DNA of 64,000 bases from Thermobispora bispora DSM 43833 (lineage in GTDB: Bacteria > Actinomycetota > Actinomycetes > Streptosporangiales > Streptosporangiaceae), in the NCBI RefSeq assembly GCF_000092645.1, contig NC_014165.1, positions 1 through 64,000 of the forward strand. The letters are read 5' to 3'. A model generated the notes under the pieces. That model was not told the DNA's origin and made no database searches. It was given only the letters and a program-made list of their open reading frames with translations. This document shows positions 14,291 through 23,594 of this stretch, piece by piece. Position 1 is the first letter of the stretch. Each line of letters opens with the position of its first letter. Both the position numbers and the translations under genes were made by a program.

Positions 14291-14698
14291 CCGATCACCG
14301 TAACCGCTGCACGGCAGGCCCGGCCTGCCCCCTGCCGGCCTTGTGGACACGAGAGGACGATCCTGTCCGGGAATCCCGGTCGGGCACAGGGCGGATGCGG
14401 GCTGGGATCCACACGATGCCGACGTCAGGGGCAGCTTGAACGACGCGTGCCGCACTACGTTGACCTCACACGGCCAGAACGCCGACGGGGTGCGATCGAG
14501 CTGGGTGTGCATAGCTGCCGCCATGGTGCCCGTGAGGTTTTGAAATCGGTTCGCTCCCGTGGTCATCCATATGCCCGATCTTGCGGGAATCCTTGTCGTG
14601 CTCATCTGACTTCCGAGACCGAAAATCGCGAAGGAAGTGCCGCGGCTGGGAGATGGTCTCTAGGGTTACGGTGAGGCGAGGGCGGAGGTGAGGAAGCC
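14291..14698. other. Intergenic region with divergent promoters
   Basis: This 408-bp gap lies between the leftward BtuF-like gene and the rightward PIN operon. The right half is noticeably less GC-rich. GAGGTGAGGAAG just before 14699 is a good ribosome-binding site for the next gene. No clear promoter elements or small genes are visible. Confidence 0.4.
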
Positions 14699-15592
14699 AT
14701 GGGCGCGCTGGATGCCGGAAGATCATCGAATTTTTCGATGACGGTCAGTGTCAGTGGCCCGGTCACCGAAGGCGGCCGGCTGCCGTTGGCTGAACTGGCT
14801 CGAATCGCGAGCGGTCTGCAGATGACCTTGGAGCGGCTCGCCCTGGCAAGCACCGGTACGTCCATCAAGCCGGGACGCAGACCACGTGATGTCGTGGACG
14901 CCGTGCGGCTGGACTTCACCGGATTTCACGAAGGCTCAGCGGTTCTCGAGGTCTCCAGGCCGCAGGAAGAAGCAATGAACGACCTATTGCGTGAATCGCT
15001 GCGGATGCTTGGCGAGGGAATAGAATTCCTCCGCCAAGGACATCCGTTGCCGGCATATCTGACGCCTCCCGTGCTGAATGGGCTCCGCGAGCTGGCCGGT
15101 GGTATCAGCCCGCACGGCGTGAGCAGAATTCAGTTCCAGCACCCCGGCGGTGGTTTCGTCATCGATTCCGTCTTCCGCGAGGCGTTGCGCCGCACACCCG
15201 CGCAGGCAACAGAGCGAGAAGTCACCGTGGTAGGCCGGCTCCACATGGGCGACTTCTCTCCCGCGACCCTGCGGTGCCGGATAGATACCTATGCGGGAAG
15301 CATCCTCGCCGACTTCGGAAGTGATCTTCGTGATGTGATTTTGGACGCCATGGACCAATTGGTCATGGCGAGTGGACGGGCTGAGCTTCAGCCCGACGGC
15401 GTGACCGTGCGGGTCATGCACCTGGAGACCGTGAAGCGCCTGACAGGTGCGCCTATCACGCCATTGGACAGGCTGGCTCAGGAACAAGGCGTCCGCCCCA
15501 TTGGCAACGTCGACGAGCTGAGGGGCGATCCGATCGATGACTTGGAGGAGTTCCTCGAAGTCATCACCGCCGCACGTCGAGGAGAAGAATGA
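14699..15592 (+). CDS. Unknown protein with VapB-like tail, partner of PIN protein
   Basis: I do not recognise the main domain of this 297-residue protein. The first ~240 residues form a mixed alpha/beta region (MTVSVSGPVTEGGRLPLAEL near the start, then LDFTGFHEGSAVLEV, and TVVGRLHMGDFSPATLRCRID near 180–200). The last ~45 residues (PLDRLAQEQGVRPIGNVDEL, then an acidic DDLEEFLEVI segment and AARRGEE) resemble the toxin-binding tails of actinobacterial VapB antitoxins. The gene overlaps the PIN gene by 4 bp (ATGA), so the two are co-translated. Inference: a large antitoxin or a regulatory target of the PIN nuclease. The start has a GAGGTGAGGAAG ribosome-binding site. Codon use is less extreme in GC3 than its neighbours, suggesting acquisition. 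Confidence 0.75.
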   Translation: MGALDAGRSSNFSMTVSVSGPVTEGGRLPLAELARIASGLQMTLERLALASTGTSIKPGRRPRDVVDAVRLDFTGFHEGSAVLEVSRPQEEAMNDLLRESLRMLGEGIEFLRQGHPLPAYLTPPVLNGLRELAGGISPHGVSRIQFQHPGGGFVIDSVFREALRRTPAQATEREVTVVGRLHMGDFSPATLRCRIDTYAGSILADFGSDLRDVILDAMDQLVMASGRAELQPDGVTVRVMHLETVKRLTGAPITPLDRLAQEQGVRPIGNVDELRGDPIDDLEEFLEVITAARRGEE

Positions 15593-15990
15593 GATACGTC
15601 TTCGTGGATACCGACGTGTTCTCCTACCTGTGGCAGGGTGTGAATGTCGAGCGATATAGACGCCATCTCGAGGGCGTCATTCCGGCGTTGAGCTTCGCCT
15701 CCGTTGGTGAGCTCTACTATGGGGCTGCAAAGAAGGGCTGGGGAGCGAAGAAGCTCCAAAGTCTGGAAGAAGCGATACGTCGCTATCTCATAGCTCCCTA
15801 TCACGAGGACATCGCCCGTCTGTGGGGCACGCTGCGGGCGAGGGCGGCCGCGCAAGGGCACGCGCTAGGTGCTCCGCAGCAAGCAAACGATCTTTGGGTT
15901 TGTGCCACGGCCATCTACTACGACGCGCCCTTACTCACCGGCAACCATCGTCACTTCGCCAATTTTCCTGGGCTCTCACTCTTGGTGTGA
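15589..15990 (+). CDS. PIN-domain ribonuclease (VapC-like toxin)
   Basis: This 133-residue protein is a single PIN domain of the usual VapC length. The N-terminal strand FVDTDVFSYLW carries the first acidic residues. SVGELYYGA holds the conserved glutamate near residue 42, and QQANDLWVCATAIYY near 98–112 has the aspartate-containing helix. The end (LLTGNHRHFANFPGLSLL) matches the usual VapC closing strand. PIN toxins cleave RNA, often tRNA or rRNA, with Mg2+. The ATG overlaps the upstream stop codon. An ordinary small VapB antitoxin is absent; the 297-residue upstream protein takes that place. Confidence 0.88.
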   Translation: MRYVFVDTDVFSYLWQGVNVERYRRHLEGVIPALSFASVGELYYGAAKKGWGAKKLQSLEEAIRRYLIAPYHEDIARLWGTLRARAAAQGHALGAPQQANDLWVCATAIYYDAPLLTGNHRHFANFPGLSLLV

Positions 15991-16060
15991 CGTCAGCCGG
16001 ATGGCGGCCGCACGGCGGGCGGCGTGAGACACCTCCCCTGAGGATCGCCGCGCAGCGCGG

Positions 16061-18304
16061 TCACCGGAAGCGGCGCAGGCGCAGGCTGTTGCTCACCACG
16101 AAGAAGCTGGAGAACGCCATCGCCGCCCCGGCGATCATCGGGTTGAGCATGCCGGCCGCGGCGAGCGGCAGCGCCGCCACGTTGTAGGCGAACGCCCAGA
16201 ACAGGTTCCCCTTGATCGTGCGGAGCGTGCGGCGGGAGAGCCGGATCGCGTCGGCGGCCGCCCGCAGGTCGCCGCGGACCAGGATCAGGTCGGCGGCCTC
16301 GATGGCCACGTCGGTCCCGCTGCCCATGGCGAGGCCGAGGTCGGCCTGGGCGAGCGCGGGCGCGTCGTTGACGCCGTCCCCGACCATGGCCACGGTCCGC
16401 CCCTCCGCCTGGAGCCGCTTGATCACATCGACCTTGTCGGCGGGGAGCACCTCGGCGATCACCTCGTCGACCCCGATCTCGGCGGCGACCGCCTTGGCGA
16501 CCGCCTCCCCGTCCCCGGTGAGCAGCACCGGGGTGAGGCCGAGCTCGCGGAGCCGGGCGACGGCCTCGGCACTGGTCGGCTTCACCGTGTCGGCGACCGT
16601 GAACACCGCCCGGACCTCGCCGTCCCAGCCGGCGAGCACGGCGGTACGGCCGGCCGCCTCGGCGGCGCGCAGCGCCTCGGCGAGCCCGCCGGGGAGGTGA
16701 TGCCCCCGCTCGGTGAGGAACGCGGCCCGGCCGACGGTGACCGCCCGGCCGTCCACGACGCCGTGGACGCCCAGGCCTTCGACGTTGCTGAACGCCTCAG
16801 GGGTGGGAAGCTCGCCTAGCCGTTCGGCGGCGGCGCGGGCGATCGCCTGGGCGATGGGGTGCTCGGAGGCGTGCTCGAGCGCGCCGGCGAGGCGCAGCGC
16901 CTCCTCCTCGGTGGTGCCCTCGGCGGTGGTGAGCCCGGTGAGCCGCATCCGCCCCTCGGTGACGGTGCCGGTCTTGTCCAGGACGATGGTGTCGATCCGC
17001 CGGGTGGACTCCAGCACCTCCGGTCCCCGGATCAGGATGCCGAGCTGGGCTCCGCGTCCGGTGCCGACGAGCAGCGCGGTCGGGGTGGCGAGGCCGAGCG
17101 CGCACGGGCAGGCGATGATGAGCACGGCCACGGCCGCGGTGAAGGCGGCGGTCGCCCCGGCGCCGGTGGCGAGCCAGAAGCCGAGCGTGCCGAGGGCGAG
17201 CACGATCACGATCGGCACGAACACCCCGGAGATCCGGTCGGCGAGCCGTTGCACCTCGGCCTTGCGGCTCTGCGCCTCCTCGACCAGCTTCGCCATCTGG
17301 GCGAGCTGGGTGTCCGCGCCGACCCGGGTGGCCCGGACCACCAGGCGCCCGCTCGTGTTGACCGTGGCCCCGGTCACCGGGTCGCCCGGCCGTACCTCGA
17401 CCGGGACGGATTCACCGGTGAGCATGGAGACGTCGACCGCGGAGGCGCCCTCTTCGACGACCCCGTCGGTGGCGATCTTCTCCCCCGGGCGGACCACGAA
17501 CCGGTCGCCCACCTTGAGGTGGGCCACGGGCAGCCGGACCTCCCGGCCGTTGCGGAGCACGGCCACGTCCTTGGCCCCGAGGTCGAGGAGCGCGCGGAGC
17601 GCGGCGCCGGTGCGGCGCCGGGACCGGAGCTCGAAGTACCGTCCGGCGAGGACGAACGCGGTGACCCCGGCGGCGACCTCCAGGTAGATGTCGCCGGTGC
17701 CGCCGTCGCGGGAGACGGTGAACTCGAAGCCGTGGGTCATGCCGGGCTCGCCGGCCGTGCCGAAGAAGAGCGCCCACAGCGACCAGCCCAGCGCCGCGAT
17801 CGTGCCGATGGAGATCAGCGTGTCCATGGTCGTGGCGCGGTGCCGCAGGTTGGCCAGGGCGGCCTTGTGGAACGGCCAGCCGCCGTAGAGCACGACCGGG
17901 AGGGTGAGCGCGAGCGACACCCACTGCCAGTAGGGGAACTGGAGCGCCGGGACCATCGCCATCGCGATGACCGGTACGGCGAGCACGACCGAGGTGATCA
18001 GGCGGGCCCGGAGCGCGGCGAGACCGTCGGCGTCCTCGTCGCTGGGCCGCTCGGCGGAGGACAGGCGGGCGCCGTATCCGGCCTTCTCCACCTCGGCGAC
18101 GAGCAGCTCGGGGTCGAAGCCCTCGGGGATGGTGACCGTGGCCTTCTCGGTGGCGTAGTTGACCGTGGCGATCACGCCGTCGAGCTTGTTGAGCTTGCGC
18201 TCGATCCGGTTCGCACAGGACGCGCAGGTCATGCCGGTGATCGAGAGTTCCACGGTGGCGCCGGTCGCTCGTGGGTCCCGGTGGGTGAGCGAGGCCATCA
18301 CCAC
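16061..18304 (-). CDS. copA: Copper-exporting P1B-type ATPase
   Basis: It pumps Cu(I) out of the cytoplasm using ATP. The 747-residue product has one N-terminal heavy-metal-associated domain with MTCASC (near residue 25). The actuator motif TGES is near 294, the transmembrane metal site CPCAL near 398, the phosphorylation site DKTGT near 442 and the hinge [14 protein letters not shown] near 641. Membrane helices flank these, and the C-terminal pair contains the YN and MxxSS metal residues ([22 protein letters not shown]). It lies 190 bases after copZ, in the same direction, and probably shares copZ's copper-responsive promoter. ATG at 18304 or 18298 is possible. Confidence 0.96.
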   Translation of the reverse strand: MVMASLTHRDPRATGATVELSITGMTCASCANRIERKLNKLDGVIATVNYATEKATVTIPEGFDPELLVAEVEKAGYGARLSSAERPSDEDADGLAALRARLITSVVLAVPVIAMAMVPALQFPYWQWVSLALTLPVVLYGGWPFHKAALANLRHRATTMDTLISIGTIAALGWSLWALFFGTAGEPGMTHGFEFTVSRDGGTGDIYLEVAAGVTAFVLAGRYFELRSRRRTGAALRALLDLGAKDVAVLRNGREVRLPVAHLKVGDRFVVRPGEKIATDGVVEEGASAVDVSMLTGESVPVEVRPGDPVTGATVNTSGRLVVRATRVGADTQLAQMAKLVEEAQSRKAEVQRLADRISGVFVPIVIVLALGTLGFWLATGAGATAAFTAAVAVLIIACPCALGLATPTALLVGTGRGAQLGILIRGPEVLESTRRIDTIVLDKTGTVTEGRMRLTGLTTAEGTTEEEALRLAGALEHASEHPIAQAIARAAAERLGELPTPEAFSNVEGLGVHGVVDGRAVTVGRAAFLTERGHHLPGGLAEALRAAEAAGRTAVLAGWDGEVRAVFTVADTVKPTSAEAVARLRELGLTPVLLTGDGEAVAKAVAAEIGVDEVIAEVLPADKVDVIKRLQAEGRTVAMVGDGVNDAPALAQADLGLAMGSGTDVAIEAADLILVRGDLRAAADAIRLSRRTLRTIKGNLFWAFAYNVAALPLAAAGMLNPMIAGAAMAFSSFFVVSNSLRLRRFR

Positions 18305-18494
18305 TCCTTTCTCGGGTCGAGCCCGCGTTGCCGTGGGCCGCCGGCCCCGGTGCGCAGTGGATGCGGTGGACGTTACGTCGCCAGGGCCGGGATCTTGGTG
18401 CGGCCGGCCCCGTGCCGGCGCGGTCGATGCGCGTGCCGCCGGGCGGTGGCCCGGTGCCCGGCGGAGGGCTGCCGGCGTGGGCTCGCCGTGCAGC

Positions 18495-18722
18495 CTACTC
18501 GCCCGTCCCGGAGGCGGGCTCGGTCACCACCTGGTATCCGGCCTCTTCGACGGCGGCGACGATCGCGGCCGGGTCGATCGGAGCGTCGCTCTCGACCCGC
18601 ATGCGGCCGGTCTCCAGGTCGACGTCGACCCGGGTGACGCCGGGGATGGCGCCGACCTCCTCCTTGACCGAGCTGACGCAGTGGCCGCAGGTCATGCCCT
18701 TGATCGTGTACGTGGCGGTCAT
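18495..18722 (-). CDS. copZ: Copper chaperone CopZ
   Basis: The 75-residue protein is a single heavy-metal-associated domain with the Cu(I)-binding motif GMTCGHC at residues 9–15. The beta-alpha-beta strand pattern continues to EEAGYQVV. CopZ-type proteins carry Cu(I) to CopA and to copper sensors. It is first in a leftward pair with copA and starts 44 bases from a CsoR-type palindrome. Confidence 0.95.
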   Translation of the reverse strand: MTATYTIKGMTCGHCVSSVKEEVGAIPGVTRVDVDLETGRMRVESDAPIDPAAIVAAVEEAGYQVVTEPASGTGE

Positions 18723-19034
18723 GGCACCTCGGACTATTCCCTCTTCATCCTATATGCCGGGAAACATACCCTACCCCTCTAGGGTATATCCAGAGGTGTG
18801 CGGGCCGCCGGGCGGTGCCGCTCCGGACGGCCGGCCGGGGCCGCGGTGCGCAGGACGCCACACCGCGCAAGAGGGCTCAGGGTACGGCACGCGGCCGGTG
18901 CGGCGACATGCGCGCACGGCCGCGGCCGAGGTCGTTCCCGGCGGCACGCGCCGGTTCAGGCGAAGAAGCGGCAGCCTTTCACGCGCTGGGCACGGCGCCC
19001 GGCGGCTCCTACCCCGTGCCGTCCGGGGTGGCCG
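18723..19034. other. copZ upstream region
   Basis: This 312-bp gap holds the CsoR-type operator near its left end. The remainder, up to the stop of the leftward transporter gene, is GC-rich with no supported gene. Confidence 0.5.
18766..18787 (-). promoter_or_regulatory. CsoR-type copper operator upstream of copZ
   Basis: ATACCCT (18766–18772) and AGGGTAT (18781–18787) form a perfect 7-bp inverted repeat around an 8-bp spacer that is mostly C. This fits the palindromic G/C-tract operators of the copper-sensing repressor CsoR in actinobacteria. It lies 44 bases from the copZ start codon. No csoR gene is in the window, so the regulator would act in trans. Confidence 0.8.
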
Positions 19035-20330
19035 TCAGACCAGGTAGCGCAGCCACAGGTACGGCATGGAGATGGCGATGGTGGCGAAGGCCACCACGGC
19101 ACCGTACCGGGTGAACTGCCAGAAGCTGATCGGGGACTTGTTCCGCTCGGCGAGCCCCAGGATGACCACGTTGGCCGACGCCCCGATCGCGGTGGCGTTG
19201 CCGCCGAGGTCCGCGCCGAGGGCGAGCGCCCACCACAGCACATGCCCGTTGGTGCCGCCCTCGGGCATCTGCTGGACCAGGTGCTCCACGATCGGGCTCA
19301 TCGCCGCCACGTACGGGATGTTGTCCACGATCGCCGACAGGCCGGCCGATCCCCAGAGCAGGACCATCGAGGTGAGGAACGGGCGGCCCGCGCCGGCGGA
19401 GGCGGCGGCCTCGGAGACCGTGCCGATGACACCGGTGTTGACCAGGGCGCCGACCATCACGAAGAGGCCGATGAAGAAGACCAGGGTCGGCCACTCCACG
19501 TCGCGGACCACGTCCTCGACCTTGACCTTGGTGATCAGCATCAGCAGCCCGGCGCCGAGGAGCGCGACCACCGACGGTTCGTAGTGGAGCACCGGGTGGA
19601 GCACGAACGCGGCCATCACCACGGAGAGCACGCCCAGGCTCTGCTTCAGCAGCACGTGGTCCCTGATGGCCGCCTTCTCATCGAGCTGCATGATCTCCGC
19701 CGCGCGCTCCGGGTCGTACGTGAACGCCTTCCGGAACAGCAGGCGGCACAGCCCGAGGAAGGCGACCATCAGCAGCACGACCAGCGGCGCGAGGTGGACG
19801 AGGAAGTCGTTGAAGGTCAGCCCGGCCCGGCTGGCGATGATGATGTTCGGCGGGTCGCCGACCAGCGTCGCCGTGCCGCCGATGTTCGACGCCAGCGCCT
19901 CCGCGATCAGGTACGGGGCGACGGGCAGGGCGAGCCGCTCGCAGACGAGGAACGTGACCGGTGCGACGAGCAGCACCGTGGTGACGTTGTCGAGCAGGGC
20001 CGACGCGCTCGCGGTGATCACTGTGAGCAGGACCATGAGCCGGAAGGGCCGGCCCTGGGCCCGTTTGGCCGCCCAGATCGCCAGGTATTCGAAGACGCCG
20101 GTCCGCCGCAGCACCCCGACGATGACCATCATGCCGAGGAGCAGGAAGATGACGTTCCAGTCGACCCCGGAACGTTCCGAGAAGAAGGCGGACTCGGCGT
20201 CCGTGCCGTGAATGAGCAGGAGGATCCCCGCGCCGAGCAGGGCGGCCTTGACCCGGTGGATCTTCTCCGTGGCGATGAGGACGTAGACGGCGAGAAAGAC
20301 GAACGTCGCCAGCCAAGCGGTGATCGTCAT
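19035..20330 (-). CDS. ArsB/NhaD-family (SLC13-like) membrane transporter
   Basis: The 431-residue protein has about eleven hydrophobic helices and two inverted halves. Each half carries the family's ion-coordinating hairpin. One shows ASALLDNVTTVLLVAP near residue 93 with ASNIGGTATLVGDPPN near 130. The other shows LSAIVDNIPYVAAMSP near 333 with ADLGGNATAIGASANV near 377. These D-N and GGxAT-G motifs are typical of the ArsB/NhaD/citrate-dicarboxylate superfamily. Substrate is uncertain: Na+/H+ antiport, arsenite or an organic anion. The start ATG at 20330 overlaps the stop of the CBS gene by 4 bp, so the two are coupled. Confidence 0.85.
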   Translation of the reverse strand: MTITAWLATFVFLAVYVLIATEKIHRVKAALLGAGILLLIHGTDAESAFFSERSGVDWNVIFLLLGMMVIVGVLRRTGVFEYLAIWAAKRAQGRPFRLMVLLTVITASASALLDNVTTVLLVAPVTFLVCERLALPVAPYLIAEALASNIGGTATLVGDPPNIIIASRAGLTFNDFLVHLAPLVVLLMVAFLGLCRLLFRKAFTYDPERAAEIMQLDEKAAIRDHVLLKQSLGVLSVVMAAFVLHPVLHYEPSVVALLGAGLLMLITKVKVEDVVRDVEWPTLVFFIGLFVMVGALVNTGVIGTVSEAAASAGAGRPFLTSMVLLWGSAGLSAIVDNIPYVAAMSPIVEHLVQQMPEGGTNGHVLWWALALGADLGGNATAIGASANVVILGLAERNKSPISFWQFTRYGAVVAFATIAISMPYLWLRYLV

Positions 20331-20773
20331 GCAGAGAACAGCCTGTTCATGAGGGGGTGGAGGGCGACCGCGCCGAGGAGCCGGCCCTTCTCCACGATCG
20401 CCACGAGGGGGCATCGCGTGCGCGCCATGAGCGCGGCGAGCTCGAGGAGGGTGGCGTCGGGATCCGCGATGGGCAGCTCACTGGGCCGGTCCGGGAGTAC
20501 CTGCCGGACCGTGCGGCGGCTCAGCGCCTCGGCGAACCGGTCCGCGTGCGCCTCGTCGATCACCCGGGCGAGCGCCGGGTCTTCCTGGCAGTACTGGGGA
20601 ATGGCGAGGCGGAGGACCTGGGTGCCGGAGAGGATCGAGTAGGGCGTCCCGCGCTCGTCCAGCACGATGAGGCCGGGCAGCTTGCTTTCGATCATCAGAT
20701 TCGCCGCGTCGATGACGGGCGAGTCCAGGCTGACGGCGGGGGACGGAACCATCAGGTCGCGGGCGCGCATCAT
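20327..20773 (-). CDS. CBS-domain pair protein
   Basis: The 148-residue protein consists of two CBS domains. The first is MMRARDLMVPSPAVSLDSPV with GLIVLDERGTPYSILSG, about residues 1–55. The second is VRQVLPDRPSELPIADPDAT with CPLVAIVEKGRLLGAV, about 88–140. CBS pairs bind adenosyl ligands such as AMP, ATP or c-di-AMP and regulate partner proteins. It is translated just before, and overlaps by 4 bp, the ArsB/NhaD-type transporter, so it is probably a separate regulatory subunit of that transporter. Confidence 0.88.
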   Translation of the reverse strand: MMRARDLMVPSPAVSLDSPVIDAANLMIESKLPGLIVLDERGTPYSILSGTQVLRLAIPQYCQEDPALARVIDEAHADRFAEALSRRTVRQVLPDRPSELPIADPDATLLELAALMARTRCPLVAIVEKGRLLGAVALHPLMNRLFSA

Positions 20774-21233
20774 CTGCTCCTACGGGGTGGGAGGTACCGG
20801 AATTCCCTTCCGGTATCACTCAGCAGAACCGCACTCCGCCGACCAGACTTCCCGGCACACCCGGTCCATCCTACAAATCGCCGCGCAACGGGAGCAAGCC
20901 TCCAACCTTGGGTTTTTCAGGGCTCGAGGCCCGCGGGTGTGCCGCGCCGTACGGCGGGCCCGGCCGGTGATCGGCGTACCCGACCCGCCGATCACCGCCG
21001 CTCACCCGGCGGAGCGGATCGATCGCCCTCCCCGGTGCGCGGCCGTAACCGGTCCTGCGGCCGGTTCCGGCCGGGCGCCCGGGCCCGTCGTGCCCCGCAG
21101 GGCCGGGAGCGTCCGCCACCCGGCTTCCGCCCATCCGGCTCCGCGCCCGCGCACGGGCTCCCGCGGCGCAGGCCACCGTCGCCACGGCGCGCCGTACCCG
21201 GGCACCGGCCGGGGTGGCATAGCGTCGGGAGGG
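20774..21233. other. Intergenic region between divergent CBS and DUF488 genes
   Basis: This 460-bp gap has no supported gene. A mildly AT-richer tract at about 20780–20930 is the likely promoter area for the leftward CBS–transporter pair. GGGAGGG precedes the DUF488 start. Confidence 0.4.
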
Positions 21234-21773
21234 ATGGAGGTGTTCACCGTAGGGCACGGCGCGCGGCGGATCGACGAGTTCCTCGCGGTGCTGCGGGAGG
21301 CCGGGGTGACCACCCTGGCCGACGTGCGCCGGTTCCCCGGGTCGCGGCGGCACCCGCACTTCGGGCGCGAGGCGCTCGCCGCCGCGCTCGCCGAGGCGGG
21401 CATCCGCTACGAGTGGCACGGCAAGGCCCTGGGCGGGCGCCGGTCCCGGCGGCCGCGGTCCCGGCACACCGCGCTCCGGCACGCCGCGTTCGCCGGGTAC
21501 GCCGACCACATGGACACGCCGGAGTTCCGTACGGCGGTGCAGGAGCTGGCGGAGCGCGCCCGTGATGAGCGGATCGCGGTGATGTGCGCGGAGACCGTCT
21601 GGTGGCACTGCCACCGCATGCTCATCGCCGACGCGCTCGCGATGCGCGGCGTGAGCGTGGTCCACCTGCTCGCCGTCGGCCGGCGTGAGCCGTACCGGCC
21701 GCACCCGGCGGTACGGCGCGGGGACGACGGATGGCCGGTGTACGACGTGCCCGACACCCTGCCCGGCCTTTAG
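21234..21773 (+). CDS. DUF488 family protein
   Basis: This 179-residue protein shows the DUF488 hallmarks: TVGHGARRIDEFLAVL at the N-terminus, LADVRRFPGSRRHPHF near residue 33 and the closing MCAETVWWHCHRMLIADAL near 120. The family is widespread and small; its conserved Cys/His residues suggest metal or nucleotide chemistry, but no reaction is established. The ATG at 21234 is directly preceded by GGGAGGG; an in-frame GTG two codons later is possible. It is a single gene, convergent with the siderophore ABC operon. Confidence 0.85.
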   Translation: MEVFTVGHGARRIDEFLAVLREAGVTTLADVRRFPGSRRHPHFGREALAAALAEAGIRYEWHGKALGGRRSRRPRSRHTALRHAAFAGYADHMDTPEFRTAVQELAERARDERIAVMCAETVWWHCHRMLIADALAMRGVSVVHLLAVGRREPYRPHPAVRRGDDGWPVYDVPDTLPGL

Positions 21774-21804
21774 GAAGGCAGACCCGGATGGGCGCCGGTG
21801 GGCG

Positions 21805-22563
21805 TCAGGCGAAGTAGACGCCGATGCGGTGGCCGGAGAGCTCGTGCACGTCGATGCCGAGGTCGTAGACCTCGGCGAGGATCTCCGGGGTCATCATCTC
21901 GGCGGTCGGACCCTGGGCGATCACCTTGCCGTTCTTCATCGCCACGATCGTGTCGGAGTGGCACGAGGCGAAGTTGATGTCGTGCACCACGATGACCACG
22001 GTCTTGCCGTAGTCGTCGGCCATGCGGCGCAGGCGGCGCATCATGTGCACCGAGTGCCGCATGTCGAGGTTGTTGAGCGGCTCGTCGAGCAGCACGTAGT
22101 CGGTGTCCTGGCAGAGCACCATCGCGACGAACGCGCGCTGCCGCTGGCCGCCGGAGAGCTGGTCGAGGTGGCGGTCGGCGAGGTCGGTGAGCTCGAAGTA
22201 GCGCATCGCCTCGTCGACGAGCCGGTGGTCCTCGGCGGTGAGCCGGCCCTGGGTGTGCGGGAACCGGCCGAAGGCGACGAGCTCCCGCACGGTGAGCCGG
22301 ACCGGCATGTGGTTGTCCTGGCGGAGGATGGCGAGCCGCCGGGCGAGCCGCTCGGTGGGGGTGGTGGCGACGTCCATGCCGTCAACGGTCACGGTGCCCT
22401 CGTCGGCGGGGATCAGGCGGCTGATGATCGACAGCAGGGTGGACTTGCCCGCGCCGTTGGCGCCGATGATCGAGGTCACGCCGCCGCGGGGGATGGTGAG
22501 CGACACCCGGTCGACGACGACGTGCTCGCCGTACCGTTTGGTGACGTTCGTTATTTCGATCAC
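21805..22563 (-). CDS. Ferric-siderophore ABC transporter ATP-binding protein
   Basis: The 252-residue ATPase energises iron-siderophore import. It has Walker A GANGAGKST near residue 36, the Q-loop near RQDNH, ABC signature LSGGQRQRAF near 138, Walker B DYVLLDEP near 156 and the switch histidine in VVHDINFA. It resembles the YclP/FatE/FepC group. The GTG start at 22563 overlaps the permease stop (GTGA), making it the last gene of a four-gene coupled operon. Confidence 0.95.
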   Translation of the reverse strand: MIEITNVTKRYGEHVVVDRVSLTIPRGGVTSIIGANGAGKSTLLSIISRLIPADEGTVTVDGMDVATTPTERLARRLAILRQDNHMPVRLTVRELVAFGRFPHTQGRLTAEDHRLVDEAMRYFELTDLADRHLDQLSGGQRQRAFVAMVLCQDTDYVLLDEPLNNLDMRHSVHMMRRLRRMADDYGKTVVIVVHDINFASCHSDTIVAMKNGKVIAQGPTAEMMTPEILAEVYDLGIDVHELSGHRIGVYFA

Positions 22564-23594
22564 CGTCGGGACTCCCGGATGAGCAGGACGATGAAGTAGA
22601 TGCCGCCGATGAAGTTGACGATCACGGTGAGGGCGGTGTCCATGGTGAAGACCCGCTCGAGGATGAGCTGGCCGCCCACCAGCGTGATCACCGCGATCAG
22701 CGCGGCGGCGGGCAGCAGGGCGCCGTGCCGGAAGGTGCCGGTGAGCTGCCGGGCGAGGTTCGCCACCAGCAGGCCGAGGAAGGTGATCGGCCCCACGAGC
22801 GCGGTGGCGACCGAGACGAGCACCGCGACGATCACCAGCGCCCGGTTCACCACCGCGGCGTGGTCCACGCCGAGGCTCACCGCGTGGTCCCGGCCGAGGG
22901 CGACGACGTCGAGCCGCCGGCACAGGCGGATCGCCCAGATCGCCATCGCGCCGATGAGCAGCGCGGAGAAGCCGAGCAGCCCGGGGTCGACCTGGTTGAC
23001 GCTGGCGAACAGACTGTCCTGCAGGACGACGAAGTCGTTGGGGTTGATCAGGCGGGCGGCGAGCGAGGAGAGGCTGCCGAACAGGGTGCCGAAGATCACC
23101 CCGGCGAGCACCATCACGTACAGGTCCCGCCCGCGGCGGCCGAAGAGCCACCGGTAGAGCAGGACGGCGAAGCCGACCATCGCCACCACCTGACCGGAGA
23201 AGAGCAGGCGAGGGTCGGCCGAGGCCAGCGCGAGCGCCCCGAACAGGAACACCAGCACGGTCTGGATCAGCACGAAGAGCTGATCGAAACCCATGATCGA
23301 CGGGGTGAGGATGCGGTTGCCGGTCACGGTCTGGAACAGCACGCTCGACCAGGCGATCGCGACGCCGACCACGGCCATTGTGGCGATCTTGCGAGACCGG
23401 ATCGCGAGCGCGAACTCCCAGTTCCCGGCGATGCCGGCGAAGGCGAAGGCGGCGACCGCGCCGAGGGCGAGCAGCGCGAGCACCGCGATCGTGCGCCGCT
23501 CGCGCCGCCGGGCCGCCGCGAACGCCTCGCCCGTGGAGCGGGCGGCGGCGCCGGTGCGCGTGGGCGCCACCGTTGATTCGGCCGTCGTGGTCAT
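22560..23594 (-). CDS. Ferric-siderophore ABC transporter permease (second subunit)
   Basis: This 344-residue FecCD-family permease has a 35-residue charged N-terminus and about nine membrane helices. The coupling-loop region near residue 250–270 contains ALVGPITFLGLLVANLARQL, the standard FecCD cytoplasmic motif (G-P-x-x-F-x-G-L). The C-terminal end (NFIGGIYFIVLLIRESRR) is typical of the YclO/FatC group. It overlaps both neighbours by 4 bp. Together with the preceding permease it forms the heterodimeric pore for ferric siderophores. Confidence 0.95.
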   Translation of the reverse strand: MTTTAESTVAPTRTGAAARSTGEAFAAARRRERRTIAVLALLALGAVAAFAFAGIAGNWEFALAIRSRKIATMAVVGVAIAWSSVLFQTVTGNRILTPSIMGFDQLFVLIQTVLVFLFGALALASADPRLLFSGQVVAMVGFAVLLYRWLFGRRGRDLYVMVLAGVIFGTLFGSLSSLAARLINPNDFVVLQDSLFASVNQVDPGLLGFSALLIGAMAIWAIRLCRRLDVVALGRDHAVSLGVDHAAVVNRALVIVAVLVSVATALVGPITFLGLLVANLARQLTGTFRHGALLPAAALIAVITLVGGQLILERVFTMDTALTVIVNFIGGIYFIVLLIRESRR

